Origin: Streptomyces sp. NBC_00258
GTDB lineage: Bacteria; Actinomycetota; Actinomycetes; Streptomycetales; Streptomycetaceae
Length of the DNA: 64,000 nt
Direction of reading: 5' to 3'
NCBI RefSeq assembly: GCF_036182465.1
Contig: NZ_CP108081.1
Location: forward strand, 10,912,001-10,976,000
Shown here: in pieces, positions 16,933 to 30,030 of the stretch
Layout of the letters: every line of letters starts with the position of its first letter
Numbering within the stretch: the stretch's first letter is position 1
Made by a program: the position numbers and the translations under genes
Notes under the pieces: model-generated
Seen by the model: only the letters and a program-made list of their open reading frames with translations
Databases searched by the model: none
What the model was told of the DNA's origin: nothing

Positions 16933-17316
16933 TCAGAGTTCGGGCTCGTTCCGCGGCTCGTCCACGAGAGCGAGTGCGTCGTCGACGGTGTCCGACACCG
17001 GCACGGTGATGCTGACCCCTGTGAGGTCCAGGATCCGCCGCACGGCCGGCGGTGGCCCGATGATGTGCACGCTCCCCGAGGACTCCCGGGTCTGCTGGTA
17101 CGCCCTGATGATGATGTTCATCCCGGACGAGTCCATGAAGGGCACGGCCGAGAGATCGAGCAGGAAGTGCCGGCGGCCGTGCTGGAACTGGTTCGCCAGA
17201 TGATGCTGCAGCCCTGTCGCGGTGTCGATGTCCAGATGGCCCTCGACCGTGAGCAGGGCGATGCCCTCGCGAGGCAGCGCGACCTCGACGGACAGCGGGT
17301 TCTGGGCAATGGACAC
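16933..17316 (-). CDS. Anti-anti-sigma factor, STAS domain (RsbV/SpoIIAA type)
   Basis: A 127-residue STAS protein. LLDLSAVPFMDSSGMNIIIRA holds the phosphoacceptor Ser in the DSSGM context of RsbV/SpoIIAA/BldG proteins. When unphosphorylated, such proteins bind an RsbW-type anti-sigma kinase and free the sigma factor. It follows the ANTAR-PP2C phosphatase on the same strand after 108 bases, so that enzyme is its likely phosphatase. A SigB-like promoter (17351-17375) lies just upstream, which would give positive feedback. The start is preceded by AGGAGG. Confidence 0.92.
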   Translation of the reverse strand: MSIAQNPLSVEVALPREGIALLTVEGHLDIDTATGLQHHLANQFQHGRRHFLLDLSAVPFMDSSGMNIIIRAYQQTRESSGSVHIIGPPPAVRRILDLTGVSITVPVSDTVDDALALVDEPRNEPEL

Positions 17317-17350
17317 AAGTACCTCCTGAAGAATTGACGGCTTGGGCCGG

Positions 17351-17375
17351 TTACCCCCCTGTGCGGATTCGATGC
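17351..17375 (-). promoter_or_regulatory. SigB-like promoter candidate for the STAS gene
   Basis: Read on the minus strand: GCAT (17375-17372), a 15-base spacer, then GGGTAA (17356-17351). It differs from GNNT-N15-GGGTAY only in the last base. It lies 35 bases before the STAS start. Confidence 0.45.
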
Positions 17376-17424
17376 CCCCGGTGGGCGGCCGTGCGACGTG
17401 ATCAGGCTCTCGTCGGTGCCGCGG

Positions 17425-19889
17425 CTACGACACGCGGATGCCGATGATGCAGGTGTCGTCGTCGGTGTCCGACCTGCTGTAGGTGAGCAGCCGGTCCAAC
17501 TGTTGGTCGAGCGTGGACGGGGCCGCACGGACCGTGGTCAGCAGCTGGGTCATGGACTCCTCCATCGACCGGTCCCGGCGCTCGATCAGGCCGTCCGTGT
17601 ACATCAACAGGGTGTCGTCGACGGCCAGTTGGATCTCGTCCTCCTCGTACGTCACCTGGGGCGCCGCGCCCAGCAGCAATCCCTTGACCAGGGGCAGGGA
17701 CACCGCCCCCGTGTCGCGTACCAGCACGGGCGGCAGATGACCGGCCCTGGCCCACCGCAACGTACGGCGCTCCGTGTCGTAGAGGCCGCACACCGCGGTG
17801 GCGGTGACCGTGCCCGTCAGATGGTGCGCCACGCTGTTGAGCCAGGTCAGCAGCTGGCCCGGGCCCGCGCCCGTCACGGCCAGCCCCCGCAGAGCGTTCC
17901 GCAGGACGACCATGCTGGTCGCAGCCTCCATGCCGTGACCGGCAACGTCACCCACGCACAGGAGCACGAGACCGGACGGCAGGACGACCGCGTCGTACCA
18001 GTCGCCGCCCACCAGATGCTCCGTCTCGGCCGGCCGGTAGCGGACCGCCACGTCGATACCGGGGGCCCGCAAGGGATCCTGGGTCGGGGGCATGATGGCG
18101 TGCTGAAGCTGCAGCGTGAGGCGGCTGCGTTCGGTCGCCTGCTGCTCGGTGTGGGCGAGCTGGACACGGGTGGCGGCGAGTGCGACCTCCGTCCAGTGCT
18201 GGGCCGAGATGTCCTGGTAGGCCCCGCGTACGACGAACAGCCGGCCGTCGGCGTCGAGCACCGGCTCGGCCACCACACGGATGTGGCGCGTCACCTCGTC
18301 GGGACGCCGCAGCCGGAACGACGCGGACGCCGGTCGCCGGTGATGGAGCAGGGTGCGCAGGAAGCGCCCGATGACGACGGCGTCGTCCGGGTGCGCGTGG
18401 ACGGGCAGTTCCTCCAGCGGCACGGGGTCGCTCGTCGGAGGCCTGCCGTACAGGGTGAAGAGCTGGCCGTTCCAGGTGATGTCGCCCGTGAGCAGATTCT
18501 CCTCGAAGCCGCCGATGCGGCCCAGGCGCTGTGCGTGCTGGAGGATGCTCGCGAGCCGTGCCGTCTCGTCCTCGATGCGCCAGATGAGCAGCACGCTGTG
18601 GGCATGCCGGCTGATGCTGATGTCCGCCACGGCCGACAGCGGCACCTGGTCGACGAGAGCCGTGAGGTTCATGCGCTGCGCGCGGAACGGCTCACCCGTG
18701 GCGTAGACACGCTCGATCCGCTGGAAGAGCTCGCTCTCCCCGGCGGCCATCGGGTAGGCCTCCAGCAGCATCGCGCCGTTGACGAGCCCGCGCGGCCGGC
18801 CGGCGGGATCGAGGAAACGGCTGTTGACGTGATGGATGTGGAAGTCGACGAGCTGCCCGCCGTCGAGGTAGGGGACGAGGACCAGGGCGGGGTCGTGCAG
18901 CCCGTCGGCCAGGTCCACCAGTTCGGTGGCGTCGGGGACGGCACGCGGTTCGCGGAGGGCTTCGTCGCCGTGTACGAAGGCGTACGTCTCCAGCGTGCGG
19001 GCGCACAGTTCCGCCAGGGCCTCGACCTGCCGGACCACCTGGGGCGGTTGCGGTTCCAGACGGGAGGGCCAGACGATCTCGAGCGCTCCGTGGATGCGGC
19101 CTCCGGTGCCGGCGGGAACGGCGGCCCTTCCACCATCGGGGAACTGGTGCTGACCGATGGAGGGAAGTCCGGTCTCGGCCAGTGATCCGATCCATTGCCC
19201 GGCGCGCTCGGAGAGGCTGGTGCGCGCCACCGTCACCACTCCAGGGGGCACATGGTGCCAGCGCCCGGCTTCCGCCGGGGAGAACCCGGCACTGCCGGCC
19301 AGCGTCAGGGAACCGTCGGAGCGCACGGTCCAGATGGCCACGGCCACCGCGCCGAGCGGGGTCAGCGCGTGCTGCAGCAGGGAGTCGGCGACGGCCTGGG
19401 TGTCCGGGGCGGACAGCGCGCCGCTCTCGGCCTCCCGCATCCGTACGGCGGGGGAGTGTCCCCTCGACGACGAATCATCCGTGGGAGCGTCGGTGGACTT
19501 CGCGGCGGTCAGGAAGGCGTCGGCCACCTCCGAAAGCCGGTCGCGGGCCGCCTGGTTGATGACCTCGACGGCGAGTTCGAGTGTGCTCACCCCGGCCTGC
19601 GCGGTGAGTTCGGCGAGCTGGCGGGCGGCCTGCGCGGGCCCGCACCCCAGTCGCTCCACCAGGATGCCCTTGGCGAGTTCGATCAGGGCACGTCCGTCGG
19701 CCTCGGCCTGGGCGGCTCGCACCTCGCGGCGCAGGCGTTCCACCGTGGCGGCGAGCCTGCCCACCGGGTAGGTCGCGAGGAGAGCGGCCGAATCCTCGGC
19801 GGAGTCTTCAGCCGTCTCGTCCGCGGACTCCTCCACGGACTCGTCCGGCGACCGTTCGTCGGCCGGATCAGGACACTGCTCGGTCCGGG

Positions 19890-19893
<4 letters not shown>
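17425..19893 (-). CDS. ANTAR-GAF-PAS SpoIIE/PP2C-type serine phosphatase
   Basis: An 822-residue multi-domain regulator. GTG at 19893 overlaps the stop of the hybrid kinase gene as GTGA, so the two are translated together. After an acidic start (DERSPDESVEESADETAED), residues 35-110 form an ANTAR-like three-helix unit (RLRREVRAAQAEADGRALIE, AKGILVERLGCGPAQAARQL). A GAF domain (about 150-290) and PAS-like segments (about 305-560) follow. The PP2C domain (about 590-815) has intact motifs GGDWYDAV, VGDVAGHGMEAA, YTDGLIERR and DTDDDTCIIGI. ANTAR domains usually bind RNA and sit in response regulators, so the pairing is unusual. The STAS protein just downstream is its probable substrate. Confidence 0.88.
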
Positions 19894-23891
<3,998 letters not shown>

Positions 23892-24121
23892 GCGCACCCT
23901 CGTTCCGTTCAAGACGAGAGTCCCGTGAAAGGGGGGACTCGGAACTTCAGGCCCACTGCCGGACCCCTCCTCGACGGCGCGGACCCGTGAGTCCGGGGCC
24001 GTCCGTCGAGGAAGTACGCCGCAGGCTAACCCGAAGGTCAGGTCGTGAACAAAGGTCGAGCCAGATTGGTGCCGGAGAGTGTGATCTTCCCTGCGATGTG
24101 CCACCGGAGCCGCTCACGACG

Positions 24122-24181
24122 GAGCCCGCCGTCCGGCTCTCGCGCGGTGGAAACGCTCGCGAGAGTCGGGACGGCGGGCTC
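24122..24181 (-). terminator. Long hairpin after the first sigma factor gene
   Basis: Outer 13-bp arms GAGCCCGCCGTCC (24122-24134) and its complement (24169-24181) enclose an inner 8-bp stem, CTCTCGCG with CGCGAGAG. It lies about 40 bases past the sigma gene stop and before the hybrid kinase gene, so these two minus-strand genes are probably separate transcripts. The rest of the 331-base gap shows no gene and no clear SigB-type promoter. Confidence 0.75.
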
Positions 24182-24222
24182 GACGCTTCAGTGCGGGATC
24201 AGGCGGCCGACGGGACGGTGCT

Positions 24223-25101
24223 TCAGGCCACCGAGGGATCGAGCAGACCGGCGCGCAGCCGCTTGATGATGCGGCTGATCAGTCGCGACACGTGCATCTG
24301 CGAGATGCCGATGACCTCACCGATCTCCGCCTGGGTCCGCTCCTCGACGAACCGCAGATGGATGATGAGGCGCTCCCGCTCGTCGAGTTCGGCGATGAGG
24401 GGGGTCAGGGAGTGGAGGTCGTCGACGAGCTCCAGCGCCCGGTCGTCGTCGCCGATGAAGTCCGCCAGGACCGTCTCGCCCTGCGAGTCGCCGTCGGAGG
24501 TGAGGGCCGCGTCGAGCGATGAGGAGTTGTAGCAGTTCGCCGCCTTGCGGGCCTCGATGACCTCGGCCTCGGGCAGCGACATGAGCTGCGACAGCTCGGC
24601 GGTCGTGGGCGTACGCCCCAGACGCGTCCGCAGTTCCTCCGTGGCCTTGGCCAGCTCGACCCGGGCCTCCTGCAGACGGCGCGGCACATGGACGGCCCAG
24701 CTCGTGTCGCGGAAGAACCTCTTGATCTCGCCGACGATGTAGGGGACGGCGAAGGAGGTGAACTCCACCTCACGGGTCAGCTCGAACCGGTCGATGGCCT
24801 TGATGAGCCCTATGGTGCCGACCTGGACGATGTCCTCCATCGAGTCTCCCCGGCCGCGGAACCGGGAGGCCGCGTACCGGACGAGGGACAGGTTCATCTC
24901 GATCAGGGTGTTGCGCGCGTACTGGTATTCGTGCGTGCCTTCCTCCAGCACGGCCAGGCGGTCGAAGAACTGTCGGGACAGATCGCGAGCGTCTTTCGGC
25001 TTGATCAGTGACGGTTCGTCGATGAGAGGGAGTGCCGTCTCGTCGACCGTCTGCGTCCGCTGTGCCGTGGCCGTCGCCTCGCCTGCCGTCACGGCTGTCA
25101 T
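24223..25101 (-). CDS. RNA polymerase sigma factor, SigB/SigF/SigG family (1)
   Basis: A 292-residue sigma factor. ATG at 25101 is chosen because the longer frame upstream is not sigma-like. Region 2 includes MEDIVQVGTIGLIKAIDRFE and FTSFAVPYIVGEIKRFFRD (residues 88-131). Region 3 is at 135-190. Region 4 has LDERERLIIHLRFVEERTQAEIG and the recognition helix GISQMHVSRLISRIIKRL (240-282). These are hallmarks of the SigB/F/G group that recognises GNNT/GGGTA promoters and is controlled by anti-sigma kinases. The divergent neighbour is a second member of the group. Confidence 0.93.
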   Translation of the reverse strand: MTAVTAGEATATAQRTQTVDETALPLIDEPSLIKPKDARDLSRQFFDRLAVLEEGTHEYQYARNTLIEMNLSLVRYAASRFRGRGDSMEDIVQVGTIGLIKAIDRFELTREVEFTSFAVPYIVGEIKRFFRDTSWAVHVPRRLQEARVELAKATEELRTRLGRTPTTAELSQLMSLPEAEVIEARKAANCYNSSSLDAALTSDGDSQGETVLADFIGDDDRALELVDDLHSLTPLIAELDERERLIIHLRFVEERTQAEIGEVIGISQMHVSRLISRIIKRLRAGLLDPSVA

Positions 25102-25504
25102 GCCGTCCACCCCACTCGTCGCCGCTGATGTGTCAAAGCCCGCATGCCCTGCTTCAGGCAGCTCACTCCTTCCTGGAGGCAACAGAAAGCGGGCGCCGGG
25201 AGGATCTGGCCGGAAGTCGCCCCTTTCTTCCCTCTTCTGAGGGAGTTTCGGGCGGGCGCCGACCATGAGCGAGGCCTGGCCGGAGCCGTGGCGGGGCGGG
25301 AATCCGGCCGCCACGTCGGGTGGTCGATTTCGAGAAGCGGTGTTTTTCCTCGGGAAGCCCGGGCAAGCGGAATTTCGTGCTTCGGACCGGAGGCACGTCC
25401 GTGGGAGCGAGTAGGTGTGAGCTCCGGGGGCCTCCGGGCGGTTCGGGCGGCGCCACTCCTCCTGCGGCATTCCCCCGCAAGCCAATGTTCAGGAGCGAAT
25501 CCAC
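25102..25504. promoter_or_regulatory. Divergent promoter region between two sigma factor genes
   Basis: This 403-base gap has no gene. The only SigB-like site I find is weak: GAAT at 25300-25303, 14 bases, then GGGTGG at 25318-25323, on the plus strand towards the second sigma gene. AGGAG before 25505 is a clear ribosome site. Otherwise nothing recognisable is present. Confidence 0.35.
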
Positions 25505-26452
25505 ATGCCTAGCGATTTGTCTACAAATCGACCTGACAAGCCCGTGAGCACGGAGACGGCCGTCCGGCCGGACTCATCCGCCCGGCCGTCCGCCGATGCG
25601 AAGCACCCGTCCACCCACGCGAAGCACTCGCACGACGACGCCCCCGACGCCGCGGCCGCGTTCGCCCGGCTGGCCGAGTTGGAGGACGGGCCCGAGCGGG
25701 ACGCCGTCCGCGACGAACTGGTGACGGTATGGCTGCCCATGGCCCACCGGATCGCCGGCCGCTTCCGCGACCGGGGCGAGTCGGTCGAGGACCTGCGGCA
25801 GGTCGCGGCCATGGGGCTGGTGAAGGCGGTCGACCGGTACGACCCCTCTCGCGGGGCGTTCGAGAGCTACGCCGTGCCCACCATCACCGGTGAGGTGAAG
25901 CGGCACTTCCGGGACCGGATGTGGGCCCTGAGAGTGCCCCGCCGGGTCCAGGAACTGCGCAACAAGGTGCGGCTGGCCCGTCGGGATCTCACGTTGAATC
26001 CCGGATCCCCGGAGCCGACGGCGGCCCAGATCGCGGCGCACACGGGGCTGACCGAGGACGAGGTCAGCGCGGGGATGGAGGCGATGGAGAGCTTCAGCAC
26101 GCTGTCCCTGGACGCCGAACTCGCTTCCGCGGACGACAACTACAGCCTCGCGGACACCCTGGGCGCCGTCGATTCCTCGTACGAGCTGGTCGTCGACCGG
26201 GAAGCGGCCAGGGAAGGGCTGCGTCGGCTGCCCGAACGCGAGCGGGCCATTCTGTACATGCGCTTCTTCGAGGACATGACGCAGACGCGCATCGCCGATG
26301 TGCTCGGCATCTCCCAGATGCACGTCTCACGTCTCATCAGCCGCAGCTGCGCGCGTGTCAGGGACGAGGCGATGGGCGGACAGCAGCCGCGAGCCGGCCG
26401 CTCCGATGCCGACGGACGGACCGACACCGACGAACGCACCAGGGCGGCGTGA
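25505..26452 (+). CDS. RNA polymerase sigma factor, SigB/SigF/SigG family (2)
   Basis: A 315-residue sigma factor divergent from the first. An extended polar N-terminus of about 45 residues precedes region 2 (GESVEDLRQVAAMGLVKAVD, FESYAVPTITGEVKRHFRDR). Region 4 includes LPERERAILYMRFFEDMTQT and the recognition helix GISQMHVSRLISRSCARV. The recognition helix core matches that of the other sigma factor (GISQMHVSRLIS), so promoters may overlap. A small DUF5133-like gene follows 34 bases later and a strong hairpin ends the unit. Confidence 0.92.
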   Translation: MPSDLSTNRPDKPVSTETAVRPDSSARPSADAKHPSTHAKHSHDDAPDAAAAFARLAELEDGPERDAVRDELVTVWLPMAHRIAGRFRDRGESVEDLRQVAAMGLVKAVDRYDPSRGAFESYAVPTITGEVKRHFRDRMWALRVPRRVQELRNKVRLARRDLTLNPGSPEPTAAQIAAHTGLTEDEVSAGMEAMESFSTLSLDAELASADDNYSLADTLGAVDSSYELVVDREAAREGLRRLPERERAILYMRFFEDMTQTRIADVLGISQMHVSRLISRSCARVRDEAMGGQQPRAGRSDADGRTDTDERTRAA

Positions 26453-26486
26453 CGCAGAAAGCCGAGGAGGCCGAGGAGTGAGCCCG

Positions 26487-26771
26487 ATGCTGATGCCCCA
26501 TCCCGCGACCCTGCGCAGGCTCGTGGACGAGTACGAGGCGCTGACCGCCCCCGAGGGCGAGGGAGGTGCCGTGGCGAAACCGGACCAGCGAGCGCAGGAC
26601 CTCGCCTACACGCTCTGCGTGTCGACCGGCACGCGCGATGTGATGCGTGCCCTGGAGAGGGCGCGCCGCCTTCTCGCGGCCCCCCGGCAGCCCGTGGCGC
26701 CGGTGCCTTCGCGGCCTTCCGGTACGGGCGGCACCGAGGTGCGTGACGGCGGAGAGGCCGTCACCAGGTGA
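26487..26771 (+). CDS. Small DUF5133-like protein
   Basis: A 94-residue protein. ATG at 26487 is preferred (MLMPHPATLRRLVDEYEAL), with GAGGAG eight bases upstream; GTG at 26478 is an alternative. The N-terminus matches small streptomycete proteins of the DUF5133 type as I remember them. Function is unknown. CVSTGTRDVMRALERARRLL suggests a helical second half. It follows the second sigma factor closely and probably shares its transcript, so a role in stress control is possible. Confidence 0.75.
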   Translation: MLMPHPATLRRLVDEYEALTAPEGEGGAVAKPDQRAQDLAYTLCVSTGTRDVMRALERARRLLAAPRQPVAPVPSRPSGTGGTEVRDGGEAVTR

Positions 26772-26772
26772 A

Positions 26773-26814
26773 CCCCGCGGGCCGGTCGCGGAGACGTGCG
26801 ACCGGCCCGCGGGG
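26773..26814 (+). terminator. Hairpin after the sigma-2/DUF5133 unit
   Basis: Perfect 17-bp stem: CCCCGCGGGCCGGTCGC (26773-26789), eight-base loop, complement at 26798-26814. It begins two bases after the stop codon. The rest of the gap to 27066 shows nothing recognisable. Confidence 0.85.
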
Positions 26815-27066
26815 TGCGCGGCTGCGACTCGGACACGTTCATGGAACGCCAGTGCGACGGCGTATTGTGGCCCCCGGGGTGGCACGGGTGGACCTGATGG
26901 GCAGCACGGACACATCGTTGTCGGTGTCGAGGTCCTGCAGCGGTGGGCCGCCCCGGCCGAGTCGGCCGACGGCCGACTTCGTGCCCGGAGCCCACGCGAC
27001 CCGGGCCGGGCGGTGGCGGATTGCCCAGACCTCCTGGCCCCTACCCCCGACGACTGGTGGGGCGGA

Positions 27067-28002
27067 ATGACGACGACGGCGACCGAGGACGCCCCCTTCG
27101 TGCATCCCGCGCTCTTCTACCGCGGTGACCAGGAGTACGTGGCCGGGACGGTGCCCTTCCTCCTGGAGGGGCTGGCGGCCTCGGAGCCCGTCGCGGTCGC
27201 CGCCCCCGTTCCGCGGCTGGAACTGATCGCGGCGGCGCTGGGAACAGCGGCCGAGGCCGTGTACTTCGTCGACATGACGAGGGCCGGGCGGAATCCCGGC
27301 CGTATCATCCCGTCGGTCCTGCGCGCCTTCGCCGACGCCCGGCGCGGCCGCCGTGTGCGCATCATCGGGGAGCCGATCTGGTCCGGCCGCACGGCCACGG
27401 AGTATCCGGCCTGCGTCCAGCACGAGGCTCTGATCAACGCGGCGTTCCGCGGGCGGGACGTGACCATCCTCTGTCCGTACGACGCACGGTCGCTGCCGGA
27501 CGACGTGCTCGCCGACGCCCACGCCACGCACCCTGTGCTCATCACCGCGGGCCACCAGTCGGTCAGCGGCGCCTACGACCCGGTCAAGGTGCTCGCGCGC
27601 TACAACGAACCGCTGCGCTGTCCGCCCGGGGCGGCGACGTTCGGGTTCGACGCCGAAGCCCTGCCGGTCACGCGGGACTTCGCGCTCCAGGAGGCACGGG
27701 AGCGGGGGATGGGCGCGGTCCGCCTGCAGGATCTGGCGCTGGTCGTGGCGGAGCTGACCACGAACAGCGTGGTGCACGCCGGTGGCAGGGGAACGCTGCG
27801 TCTGTGGGCGGAGAGCGAGCAGATCGTCTGTGAGGTCCAGGACACCGGCCGGCTGACCGACCCCCTCGTGGGCCGCCGCCCGGCACCTCCCGACCAGCTC
27901 GGCGGCCGAGGCCTTCTCCTCGTTCACCACCTGTCGGATCTGGTGCGCGTGCACACCGATGAGCGCGGCACGACGATCCGCAGCTACGTGGCGCGCGCAT
28001 AA
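27067..28002 (+). CDS. MEDS-domain sensor fused to anti-sigma-type HATPase
   Basis: A 311-residue protein. ATG at 27067 follows GGTGGGGCGGA. Residues 10-180 are a MEDS domain (HPALFYRGDQEYVAGTVPFL, then RVRIIGEPIWSG and ILCPYDA), a DcmR-type ligand-sensing fold. Residues 195-310 are a GHKL ATPase (VVAELTTNSVVHAGG, VQDTGRLTDP, LGGRGLLLVHHLSDLV) of the RsbW-like group, without a phosphoacceptor histidine. It is a candidate anti-sigma kinase or switch kinase that responds to a ligand. The partner sigma or STAS protein is not shown by sequence. Confidence 0.87.
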   Translation: MTTTATEDAPFVHPALFYRGDQEYVAGTVPFLLEGLAASEPVAVAAPVPRLELIAAALGTAAEAVYFVDMTRAGRNPGRIIPSVLRAFADARRGRRVRIIGEPIWSGRTATEYPACVQHEALINAAFRGRDVTILCPYDARSLPDDVLADAHATHPVLITAGHQSVSGAYDPVKVLARYNEPLRCPPGAATFGFDAEALPVTRDFALQEARERGMGAVRLQDLALVVAELTTNSVVHAGGRGTLRLWAESEQIVCEVQDTGRLTDPLVGRRPAPPDQLGGRGLLLVHHLSDLVRVHTDERGTTIRSYVARA

Positions 28003-28037
28003 AGCACGCGGGAAGGCCCTTTCGGCGAAATCGTTGC

Positions 28038-28062
28038 GAATGCCAGTCCGTCGGCAGGGTAT
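28038..28062 (+). promoter_or_regulatory. SigB-type promoter for the PRC-barrel gene
   Basis: GAAT at 28038-28041, a 15-base spacer, then GGGTAT at 28057-28062: an exact match to GNNT-N15-GGGTAY. The GTG start at 28160 lies 97 bases downstream, the same distance as at the second MarR gene. Confidence 0.65.
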
Positions 28063-28159
28063 TTGCTGCCCGTGGAGCATGACGGGCGGCGGATGTCCGG
28101 CCGCGGTGCTCCACCCGGGCTCACACGAGACGGAATGCACACGGGACGGAAGGAGCGGC

Positions 28160-28531
28160 GTGGTCACCGACAGAATCTGGTCGTACGCAGGGGACAGCGG
28201 GCACACGGAGGGGCAGCGGCTCACGGGCTTCACGGTGGTGGCGTCCGACGGCACGATCGGGCATGTGGACCGGCAGGCCGACGACTCGGGCCTGCGGCAT
28301 CTGATCGTCGACACCGGAGTCTGGCTGTTCGGCAGCAGCGTGCTGATACCCGTGGGCGTCGTCACCGCCGTCGACGCCGAGGCCGAGGAGGTCAGGGTGG
28401 CGTGCACCGAGGAGGAGATCAAGGCCGCGCCGCGGTTCAAGACCGATCGCGAGACGCTGGACCCCGAGTACCTCGCCGGTGTCGGCGACTACTACCGGAG
28501 TCTGCCCCCACGACGGGCGACCGCGCCCTGA
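28160..28531 (+). CDS. PRC-barrel domain protein
   Basis: A 123-residue protein with a GTG start after GGAAGGA. Residues 18-85 (LTGFTVVASDGTIGHVDRQ, then LRHLIVDTGVWLFGSSVLIP) form a PRC-barrel fold like that of photosynthetic reaction-centre H subunits and RimM. The C-terminus has PEYLAGVGDYYRSL. Such proteins in streptomycetes are often general stress proteins of unknown mechanism. The perfect SigB-type promoter upstream makes it a likely effector of this module. Confidence 0.85.
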   Translation: MVTDRIWSYAGDSGHTEGQRLTGFTVVASDGTIGHVDRQADDSGLRHLIVDTGVWLFGSSVLIPVGVVTAVDAEAEEVRVACTEEEIKAAPRFKTDRETLDPEYLAGVGDYYRSLPPRRATAP

Positions 28532-28650
28532 CCCGGCACGACGGTCGAGGGATTCGCACCCATGGTCGTGCGCTCAGCGGGAAGACGGATGTGGACGGAC
28601 CCGTTCTGGGACCCGGCATCGAGCAAGCAGATCTCAGGGGCACGGCGGAT

Positions 28651-29112
28651 ATGGACCGATTCGACACGACTGCCTTCGCGTCACCCGACCGCATGTGCGG
28701 TGGGACGTCGATGACGGCGGCTCCGATCACCACCGCGGCGATGGCTCGTGACCACGTCCGCGCCGTGGTGCAGGAGCAGTGGAACACCCCGTCCCGCAGG
28801 GCGACGGAGACCGCTGTCATCGATCTCCTGCTGGTCGTCTCGGAGCTGGCGGCGAACGCCGTCCGGCACGGGGGCGGGCTGGTCGGGGTCGAGGTGACGC
28901 CCACGCGTGAGGGCGTGCGGCTGGCCGTGCACGACAACAGTGACGTCATCCCCGCCGCCGCCTTCGGCTCGGGGGACCTTCCTTCGGTGCACCACGGCAA
29001 CGGTTACGGCTGGCCGCTGATCATCCGGCTGGCGCGCGACATCGCCGTCGAAAGGCGTCCGGGAGGCGGCAAGACGATTCGCGTCCTGGTGCCGCTCCAG
29101 GCCATGCCGTAG
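28651..29112 (+). CDS. Anti-sigma-type HATPase protein (RsbW-like)
   Basis: A 153-residue protein if ATG at 28651 is used; ATG at 28711 gives 133 residues and starts nearer the domain. The GHKL ATPase shows LLVVSELAANAVRHGGG (N-box), VRLAVHDNSD and HHGNGYGWPLIIRLA. It is a stand-alone domain like RsbW or SpoIIAB but with a less canonical lid. It is a candidate serine kinase for the STAS proteins in this module. The next gene, on the other strand, has the same fold. Confidence 0.82.
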   Translation: MDRFDTTAFASPDRMCGGTSMTAAPITTAAMARDHVRAVVQEQWNTPSRRATETAVIDLLLVVSELAANAVRHGGGLVGVEVTPTREGVRLAVHDNSDVIPAAAFGSGDLPSVHHGNGYGWPLIIRLARDIAVERRPGGGKTIRVLVPLQAMP

Positions 29113-29127
29113 GGAACACCGGGAAGC

Positions 29128-29562
29128 TCACCACGGCATGAACACGTGAATGTCCTTGGCCTTCTCGGTCGTCACCACACTCACCTGGTCACACAGCGTA
29201 TGGATCAGATGCCATCCCACGCCCCCGTCGTTCCTGCCGGGACGGAAGGGGCGAGGTGCCGGTGGTGTGGCACTGGTGTCGTGCATCGTCACGTGCACAC
29301 CGTCGAACGTGCGCCGCATGTGCAGCGTGAACGGGCCCGGCGCGTACTGCACCGCGTTCGCGGCCAGCTCCGTGACGACCAGCAGGATGTCGTCCCAGCG
29401 TTCGGGCTCCGCCGGCGGCGACACACGCGTGAGCGCAAGGAGGAACGCCTCCGCGGCGAGTCGTGAGCCCGTCACATCGGACGGTTCGCCGGCGAATTCG
29501 GTGGTCTGGGTGTAAGTCTCCTCAGAAGGCAGTTTGTCGTCCCAACACGGCTCGATCGCCAT
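29128..29562 (-). CDS. Anti-sigma-type HATPase protein (RsbW-like)
   Basis: A 144-residue protein; ATG at 29562 is chosen since the longer frame is not domain-like. LLVVTELAANAVQYAPG is the N-box, VHVTMHDTSATP the G1 region and GGVGWHLIHTLCDQV the lid. It is similar to, and convergent with, the HATPase at 28651-29112, with 15 bases between stops. It probably phosphorylates a STAS antagonist or binds a sigma factor; the partner is unknown. Confidence 0.85.
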   Translation of the reverse strand: MAIEPCWDDKLPSEETYTQTTEFAGEPSDVTGSRLAAEAFLLALTRVSPPAEPERWDDILLVVTELAANAVQYAPGPFTLHMRRTFDGVHVTMHDTSATPPAPRPFRPGRNDGGVGWHLIHTLCDQVSVVTTEKAKDIHVFMPW

Positions 29563-29828
29563 CACGGCTTCCCGCAGCCCACTCCCGGTGGGGCTGTGGC
29601 GCTTGCTTTGCTTCCACCGTTGCTGCTTCCCGACGGCAAAGGGCTTACTCGTCCGGTTCCGGTGACGATGGCAGGGACTCCGGAATGCGGCGGTCTGCGG
29701 GGATTCCGCTGTGGTGGGCGAGTACCACGATCGGCCCGGGTCATGGGTGTCTGATCCGGCGGGGCCGGGGCACTCGTTGAATGGCGGTGGGATCTGGACC
29801 CACTCCACAACCGCAGAGAGGGGAATCC

Positions 29829-30005
29829 ATGCTCGGCATGGCAGCAGCCGTCCTGTTCCTCGTCGCGTTCCTGATCAACGCAGCGGAGATCTCGACCAAC
29901 GACGTCTTCACCTCGACCAACGTGATGCTGATAGGTCTGATCGTGCTGGCCCTGCACCTCGCCGGGGTCGGCAGTGGATTGGCGACCAGGGGCCGCCGAA
30001 GGTGA
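29829..30005 (+). CDS. Small two-helix membrane protein
   Basis: A 58-residue protein; ATG at 29829 is preceded by GAGAGGGGA. Two hydrophobic segments (MAAAVLFLVAFLIN and VMLIGLIVLALHLAGVGSG) are joined by AAEISTNDVFTST, and a basic tail (ATRGRRR) follows. No family is recognised. A weak SigB-like site (GAGT, 14 bases, GGGTCA at 29720-29743) lies about 85 bases upstream. It may belong to the stress module, but the evidence is thin. Confidence 0.6.
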   Translation: MLGMAAAVLFLVAFLINAAEISTNDVFTSTNVMLIGLIVLALHLAGVGSGLATRGRRR

Positions 30006-30030
30006 CATACGGAGCACGGTCCCGTATCCC

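Noticed and set aside
29720..29743. SigB-type promoter before the small membrane protein gene
   Set aside because: GAGT-N14-GGGTCA has two mismatches in the -10 region, too weak to list as a feature.
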